Assembly (NCBI GenBank): GCA_963422465.1
Contig: OY730172.1
Location: 186,001 to 250,000, forward strand
DNA: 64,000 bases
Source of the DNA: Lichina pygmaea
Taxonomy: Eukaryota > Ascomycota > Lichinomycetes > Lichinales > Lichinaceae
Reading direction: 5' to 3'
This document shows positions 58,445 through 64,000 of the stretch, in pieces. Under the pieces are notes generated by a model, which did no database searches, was not told the DNA's origin, and was given only the letters and a program-made list of their open reading frames with translations. The stretch's first letter is position 1. The number at the start of each line of letters is the position of its first letter. The translations under genes and the position numbers were made by a program.

Positions 58445-59641
58445 ATGTGGCCTGGCAGTTTCTCGCCTGAGAGCTCGTCTCTCTCATCAGTGCCCACTGA
58501 TATCACCCGTTACCATGACAGGCTTGCGTCGGCCATGGAGTGCATCAACAAGTATCAGGCAGACGATCCAATTGACTTGACCAAACCTATTTTGCAAGCC
58601 TTCAGAGATAGCTTACCACAGGAAATACGGCTCAAGCTGTTCGATGATATTGTAGAGATTTCAGTATCTGAGTTGAAAGCGCTGGCGAGTCATCTGTATG
58701 GCTTGATCCTAGCACCCAGTGAGTCTCACGTCCAAACTATTGTTTGGTCCACTCAGATCATTGACACTGTAGGTATCAGTGAAGGCACAAGGTCCGACTC
58801 CCAGTCCAAAAGTTTCTCCCTGCTTCGCAGCAATATTAAGCATTGAACACATTGATAACGAAATACCTGATTTAGTCATGTGGGGACAACAAACAGACCT
58901 ACAACAAAGGTGTCTGTGAAGAGATGGTAACAAGTGTGTTCTTTCGAGTGTACTTGACCTCAATACGCTGAGCAGGCAGGAGCTCAAAGTCAGGACACCG
59001 CAAGATGCTACGAGCAGACCAATAAGCAATCTGGATGCAGCACACATAATCCCGCCCAGTCTGGGCTAATATAGCAAGAAGACTGTAAGTTATACTGATG
59101 GCTAGCTAGATGGATTCAAGTATTGATCCATCCTCTTGGCAGCGCAACACCACAGCAACCACGTGGGAATGGTTTTTATCAGTACTTCCCAAGTCTGGAG
59201 GAACAGTTCAATAGCGCTGATATCAACGAACCACAAAATGTGCTGTGCCTTTCCACTAAGCTCCACAGGCCGTTCGGGGGGTTCCAGCTAGCTCTAGAGC
59301 CAACAGTAAAATTTGCAGAAGTGTAGTTCTTGGGAATTACAAGAGGCTAACATGATCAGAACGCAGAACATGTCTATGTCATAAGGACATACGACGCATT
59401 TCCGTCGTTGCAGCTTCCCAAACTTCCTCCCAGTCGAAAAGTCACCCTGACGACATCTGACCCTGCCGTTCCACTGCCAGACCAAGCTCTCCTTGAAGTG
59501 CACGCAGCCATCGTGAAGATTTTGCACATGAGGGGCATGGCCATGTATACCGAGAGAATTCTTGAAGATCGTGGCGATATCTGTCGTCTTGCCCAAGACG
59601 GGAGCACCGACGTGGCATGTTTGCTACTCCTGTCATTGTGA
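58445..59641 (+). pseudogene. Decayed HNH-endonuclease-domain gene (HNH_2 type)
   Basis: Pieces of one fungal HNH-nuclease protein run in order: a helical N-terminal part (58445 to about 58720, DLTKPILQAFRDSLPQEIRL), the first HNH segment (near 58920-59065, RDGNKCVLSS, later LDAAHIIPPSLG), then EPQNVLCLSTKLHRPFGGFQ (59230-59310) and, after a clean intron (59309-59366; GTAAAA donor, CTAACATGATCAG end), the tail DQALLEVHAAIVKILHMRGM. Breaks: an in-frame TGA just before RDGNK, an in-frame TAA after IIPPSLG, and a one-base shift within the TTTTT near 59176. Both stops could come from CGA or CAA by C-to-T change. The region is AT-richer than its neighbours. The family is multi-copy and often lineage-specific in fungi; an unusual intron set could rescue part of it, but I found none. 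Confidence 0.75.
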
Positions 59642-61215
59642 GTTCTGGTGACACACAAAGACTTGTCACGATATGATGGGAGCAGTCCAGAGTCCAGCAT
59701 TTTTTGGAAATACTGTAGCTCCTCCTGATCAATCACATTCTCTTACCCCACAGAAACATCATCATCAGTCGTTCTTCTATACCGTACGGTAGTCAGTGCT
59801 CAGTATATACAGTATGGCAATCCTTACAGTGTGTTGCAGATACACATCATCAACTATGTACTCTCAATTCCTCAGGGATGTACGTTACGTACTCCGTATA
59901 GTGACGATAGCTCACCACATGAATTTTTTTTTTCAGACGGGAGAGTTTTGTTTGAAAAGGAGATTAATACTTGAAAAGATTATTGGCAACATATTGAGAC
60001 ACGTGCTTAGATGGCTATCGTGCTACAATGCGTATCTCTCAGACACAGAAGACACTGTGACCACAAAACAACATGAAAAGCTCCAAGATCAATGACTTGG
60101 CCTGTCCAGAAAGTCTGGTCTTGGAAAAAAATTTCACTAGATCTCGCCACTACGGTCTAGCTACAGACAGATCTGATCTGCACCCCCTCTAATCCGTTCC
60201 TGTCGTGGTGGTTTCAGGCCGTGTGGACCGTCGTACTTCCGCCGATCGGCCCAGATACGGAAGCTCCGCTGTACCTTCGTACCTTTGCTCAGATGATAGA
60301 ATGCCGCTAATAATCGGTCCGGCCGCCTTAGACGAGATGGGACGGACCAACCTTGCCCTCGGTGCCACGAAGCTGAGACGGCTCAGAGAAGGTACTTCTG
60401 TCGGCGTGCATAAGTCATTGGCCTCTATCTGCAGTCTGTTCCCGTTCCAAATTTCTCTTGACTACCGTCACCTCTCATATTCCTTGCCGAGCCTTGAGCC
60501 GCGCATTCTTGCTCACCTCGCGCCCGCGTGACCCTCATTGGTTCTCCCCCCCCCCCCCCCCCCCTTTGCCTGTCATACCCCACTACGTTCTTCTTCAGAC
60601 TAGTGCCCCGTTGCACCGAATTTGTGGCGTTTGCATGATGCTCCCAAACCTTCTTTTCCGCGCTTCTGCGGGGCTGGCGGGCGCCACTATCGCACGGCCA
60701 ACGGTGCCGTATCCAGCCGGTCGAAAATTCCTTTTCGATTTCCTTTGTTCGACGGCCTCGGCCAGCAACCCCCTTCTGTTCCTCGCAGCGTCTCTCTTTT
60801 GCTTCCTTCCCTCATTCCTTCGATTTCTTCTCCCTTCCTTAGATCCTGCCCCTTTCGTGCGTACATCTCAGGTAACCCCGTTTTAATCCGGCCCGGCGTC
60901 CGTCCGCGGAAGCGACGGTCGTCGTCCTCGTCCTTCGTTCGTCGTCGACTTTCGACCGCCGCTCTTTTTCCTTCCCTCGACTCTCCCTCGCCCCCGTAAC
61001 TTCTTCTAGACCTCCAGCCCTTTTCGTCTTGTTTTGGACTTGATATATTCTCGCGATAAGTACCTGGTATCGTTGCTCGCGTGCCTTTGGCCTTGGCTGG
61101 TCCCTCGAGGCCTTCTTGGTTAGCCAGTCGGAGCCCGTTGTTCTTACGGTCTGCCATCGCCCTTCCGTCCGCCTTCCGTCCGCCACATAGCGCACCTGGC
61201 TCTGGTCGATTCGCG
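59642..61215. other. Intergenic region upstream of CRH1
   Basis: The first 500 bp continue the AT-rich character of the pseudogene (A and T runs, GTAC near-match at 59889-59899). From 60180 onward GC rises; a 20-nt poly-C tract and then 600 bp of pyrimidine-rich sequence (CTTCCTTCC, CTCTCC) precede the CRH1 ATG, suggesting a long leader or promoter. No gene supported; frames at 60458-60999 are low-complexity. Confidence 0.5.
60546..60565. repeat. Poly-C tract, 20 nt
   Basis: Run of 20 C, 650 bp upstream of the CRH1 start codon. Confidence 0.95.
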
Positions 61216-62817
61216 ATGCGTTCGTTGGTGCTGGTCGTGTTGGGAGCCCTGGCGGTGTCCGTTGCCGGGCAGTCCAATATCGTCAAATGTGGGGAGGGCC
61301 AGAAGTGTCCCGAAGACTCGCCGTGCTGCTCTCGTGAGTCTCCCTGACCTCGACCGCTTTCGATCTCGAGATCTGCCGGCTGTACCTTGACCTCGGGTTT
61401 GCCGGCACGGTGCTGACCTGTCGTGTCGGTCGCAGAGTATGGCCAATGTGGCGTCGGAGCGTACTGCTTGGGCGGCTGCAACCCCAGGTATTCCAACCAG
61501 CTCGAGTCGTGTGTGGCGGAGCCGGTCTGCCAGAGCCAGTCGTTCCAGTTCAGCTCGCTCGACGGGATCGTGCCCAACACCAAGTACCTTGGCGATCCGT
61601 CAAAGGCCGATTGGGTGTCGAGCGGAGAGCCAGTGCCGTTCGAGGACTCGCTCCTGCTCACGATGCCGCAAGACAGCGTCGGCACCCTGCTCGCCTCGAC
61701 GGGCTACATGCTGTACGGGAGCGTCTCGGCGACGCTGAGGACGAGCCGAGGCAAGGGCGTCGTGACGGCCTTCATCCTGCTCAGCGACGTCCTCGACGAG
61801 ATCGACTTTGAATTCGTCGGCTCCGACCTGGAGACGGCCCAGACCAACTACTACTTCCAGGGCATCACAAACTGTGAGTTTTGCCCTCTCGTCCCAGACC
61901 GCCCCGAAGACGTAGACCGCTGATGTCGAGCAGACAACAACGGCCTGAACGTCTCTCTGTCGGACACGTTCGACAACTACCACACCTATAAGATCGACTG
62001 GACGCCCGAAGAGATCACGTGGTCGATCGACGGCCAGGTCGGCCGCACCAAGAAGCGCGAAGAGACGTACAACGACACGTCCAAGCGCTACGAGTATCCC
62101 TCGACCCCGGCCCGCGTCCAGCTCTCGCTGTGGCCCGGCGGCATCGAGACCAACGGCAAGGGCACGATCGACTGGGCCGGCGGTCTCATCGACTGGAACA
62201 GCGAGGACATGCAGGCGAACCGGTACTACTACGCCGCCGTCAGGGACGTGAACATGGAATGCTTAGACCCGCCCAGCGACATCAAGAGGAGCGGGAGCAA
62301 GTCGTACGTCTATACGGACGATGCCGGCACCATCGAGAGCGTCGAGCTCACCGACAAGCCGACGGTGCTCAAGTCTCTGCTCGGCACCGGCACCAACATG
62401 ACGGCCGACTATGCGTCCGCGTCGTCGTCGTCGTCGTCGTCGAGCAAGGCGGCCTCGGCCACGGCCGCGGGCGGCGGCAGCAGCAGCAGCACCGGCGCCG
62501 CGGCCGAGCCCAGCAGCACCGAGGTCGCCACCGTCCCCGGTCTCACCGGCGCCGGCCCCGGCACGAACGGGCAACGCGGCGCCGGCGCGCCGGGCGCGAG
62601 AGCCAACTCGAATTCGAACTCGGACTCGGCTGCCGACTCGGGATCCGGGTCGGGTCCGTCGCCGTCGTCGAGCCCGTCCGTCCCACCGTCGGGGTTCAAC
62701 CAAGGCGCGGTCGCAGGCGCGGACCAGGGCAACGGCGCCACGGCCCAAGGCGAGAAGGCCCTGGGCGGGAGCATGTTCGCCGGTCTCGTTGCCGTCGCCG
62801 GCATGCTCCTCTTGTAG
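61216..62817 (+). CDS. CRH1: GH16 CRH-family chitin-glucan transglycosylase, GPI type
   Basis: Three exons, 61216..61333, 61436..61873 and 61934..62817, give 479 residues; both introns are phase 1 (GTGAGT donors). The enzyme family crosslinks chitin to beta-glucan in the fungal cell wall, outside the plasma membrane. A signal peptide (MRSLVLVVLGALAVSVAG) is followed by a Cys-rich module (CGEGQKCPEDSPCCS-QYGQCG, then YCLGGCNP), and the GH16 domain with the catalytic motif DEIDFEF and acceptor-site segments TYKIDWTPEEITWSID and RVQLSLWPGGIETNGKGTID. From residue about 345 the protein is Ser/Gly/Ala-rich, with a poly-Ser run encoded by TCG repeats, typical of GPI wall proteins. It ends with a hydrophobic tail, MFAGLVAVAGMLLL, fitting a GPI-anchor signal. 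It matches Aspergillus Crf1-type proteins. Confidence 0.95.
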
Positions 62818-64000
62818 AAACCATCCATCCCTTTCTCCGGGCCACCACCGGCGGGAGAACCATCTTGCATTGGGGGAGCGTCGTGGCCTTTTTACTATCA
62901 TGCTATCCGGGCGGCGGTTGTCACGACCTGGGGGGGGGGGGGGGGGGGGGGGGTTCTTCGGCCTTTTGCTTTTGCGAGACTTGAGAGACGGGGGTTATCT
63001 TGGGGATGATGAGCATCATATCGTCTTTCGACGCCTTCTCAACATTGCCACCAACATTGTTGTCCATCCTTTTCTCGGACCATTCTCTTCTTGTGTATAA
63101 TTCCTCTTCGGTGCGTCACCTTATTCTTCCCCTTGGTTCTTTTGTCCCCATGCCTTTATCATAGCCTGCCGCATTTTTTTTTATTACTTGTATTCTTTTC
63201 TTTGGTTTCCATCCATTCGTTCAGCCATGCGTTCTGCCTGGTTCGTTTCTCAGGGTTCGAGCTCGTCATTCTTCCCGTCAGTCCACCGCCACGGGCCCCA
63301 CCACCATGGCTGTCACCATCCCTCCATCCATCGTCCCGTCTTCGCCACTGAGAACAGTCGGGATGACCAGAGCCTCTTGGTCTCTGCCAGCTTTTCCCCC
63401 CTCGAGAGAGAACCAAGGGATATCATAATCGTAATGAAGGTCCATTCAGTCTCTCGTCCTTCATTCTTGGCTGGCATGTCCCATCAGCGCGCCGTATCCT
63501 TCATGTCGTTGTCATCTCATGTCACGTCGTCTCGACAGCTTGGGAAAGCCGGTTGGGATGTCTTGCACACGTCCTCTCTGCACATCCGCACATGTACTTG
63601 TAACTCTGTACCGTTATACTCTCGACCGTAATACTCGTTACGTCTGTGTCGGCGCCGATGAAGTCGAGGTTCGCGAAGACGCTGTATTTTTAGATTCTGG
63701 ACTCTGGACTTTGGGCTCTTGGATTCTGGAGTCTGGATTTGCCGTGCGTTGAAGAGAGGGGGGTGGCGATGATGCCCTCTTCCCTTGCTCCCCGGGCGCC
63801 GAGAGCGAGGAGGGCATTGAGTGCGACGAGGGTGACGAGGGCAATGAGGAAAACGAGGGCAGCGACGGGTGACGATGCTCCCCGTCGGCAAAGAGGGGTG
63901 CTTGCAGGGCAAACAAGGGATGCTTTCAAGGGAGACGTACAGTGCAGGACGGCCTTTCGGTGTTCAGCCTGCAGTAGAAGCTTCGTTCGCGCTGTTGATT
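62818..64000. other. 3' flank of CRH1, to window end
   Basis: It holds a 24-nt poly-G tract, T-rich sequence that is probably the CRH1 3' untranslated region (63100-63200), degenerate TTGGATTCTGGA repeats (63690-63740) and GAGGGCAATGA-like repeats (63775-63870). No gene supported before the window ends. Confidence 0.5.
62930..62953. repeat. Poly-G tract, 24 nt
   Basis: Run of 24 G about 110 bp after the CRH1 stop codon, so probably within the transcript's 3' untranslated region. Confidence 0.95.

Noticed and set aside
60458-60999. Frames of 120-140 codons upstream of CRH1
   Set aside because: They lie in pyrimidine-rich leader-like sequence and are mainly Ser/Pro/Leu/Phe.

Overview
This 64 kb window comes from a filamentous ascomycete (Pezizomycotina), possibly a sordariomycete. 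The evidence is short GT-AG introns of 52-125 nt with CTGAC/CTAAC-type branch points, fungus-only families (DUF3292, CRH-type GH16 enzymes, a Pezizomycotina SANT protein, an SEA-complex RTC1), GC-rich coding sequence and no bacterial gene arrangement. The class-level placement is a guess. I find 16 protein genes, one decayed gene and one clear inverted-repeat transposable element, so genes are sparse (about one per 4 kb), separated by long intergenic DNA rich in simple repeats.

Layout: a SANT/Myb-like regulator (1.5-2.7 kb); a repeat-rich 3.7 kb spacer with a perfect 14-bp G-rich minisatellite; a secretory orphan on the minus strand (6.4-7.4 kb); a 3.3 kb spacer; COX4 (10.7-11.9 kb, seven exons); the complex I assembly factor NDUFAF3 and ribosomal protein eL34 on the minus strand (13.0-15.0 kb), eL34 being divergent from the intron-free spliceosome gene PRP8 (15.4-22.5 kb). 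Then come an 811-bp inverted-repeat element (24.6-25.4 kb), a vacuolar-type alkaline phosphatase (26.2-28.1 kb), a spacer with degenerate repeats, a small CGH-motif protein (30.8 kb), an HMT1-type ABC transporter (32.3-35.6 kb, minus) divergent from RTC1/SEA2 (36.1-40.3 kb), a 4.8 kb gene-poor stretch with a second 14-bp minisatellite, a forkhead factor (45.0-46.7 kb, minus), Cactin (minus) divergent from the XLF/NEJ1 end-joining factor (47.9-51.6 kb), a 752-residue disordered CGH-motif protein (52.1-54.4 kb), a DUF3292 membrane protein (56.0-58.3 kb, minus), an HNH-nuclease pseudogene (58.4-59.6 kb) and a GPI-type CRH1 cell-wall transglycosylase (61.2-62.8 kb).

Most genes are unrelated housekeeping genes. 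Two loose functional links are visible: COX4 and NDUFAF3 (respiratory chain), and PRP8 and Cactin (splicing). Two divergent promoters (eL34/PRP8 and Cactin/NEJ1) each hold a TCACGTGA palindrome.

The most unusual signals are in the non-coding part: seven poly-G/poly-C tracts of 12-27 nt, seven exact copies of an 11-mer GTACGGAGTAC, two unrelated 14-bp minisatellites, and a CA microsatellite lying inside a phosphatase intron that is open in frame. I saw no CRISPR array, tRNA, rRNA or telomere repeat. All exon models are by eye from conserved protein sequence and splice signals.
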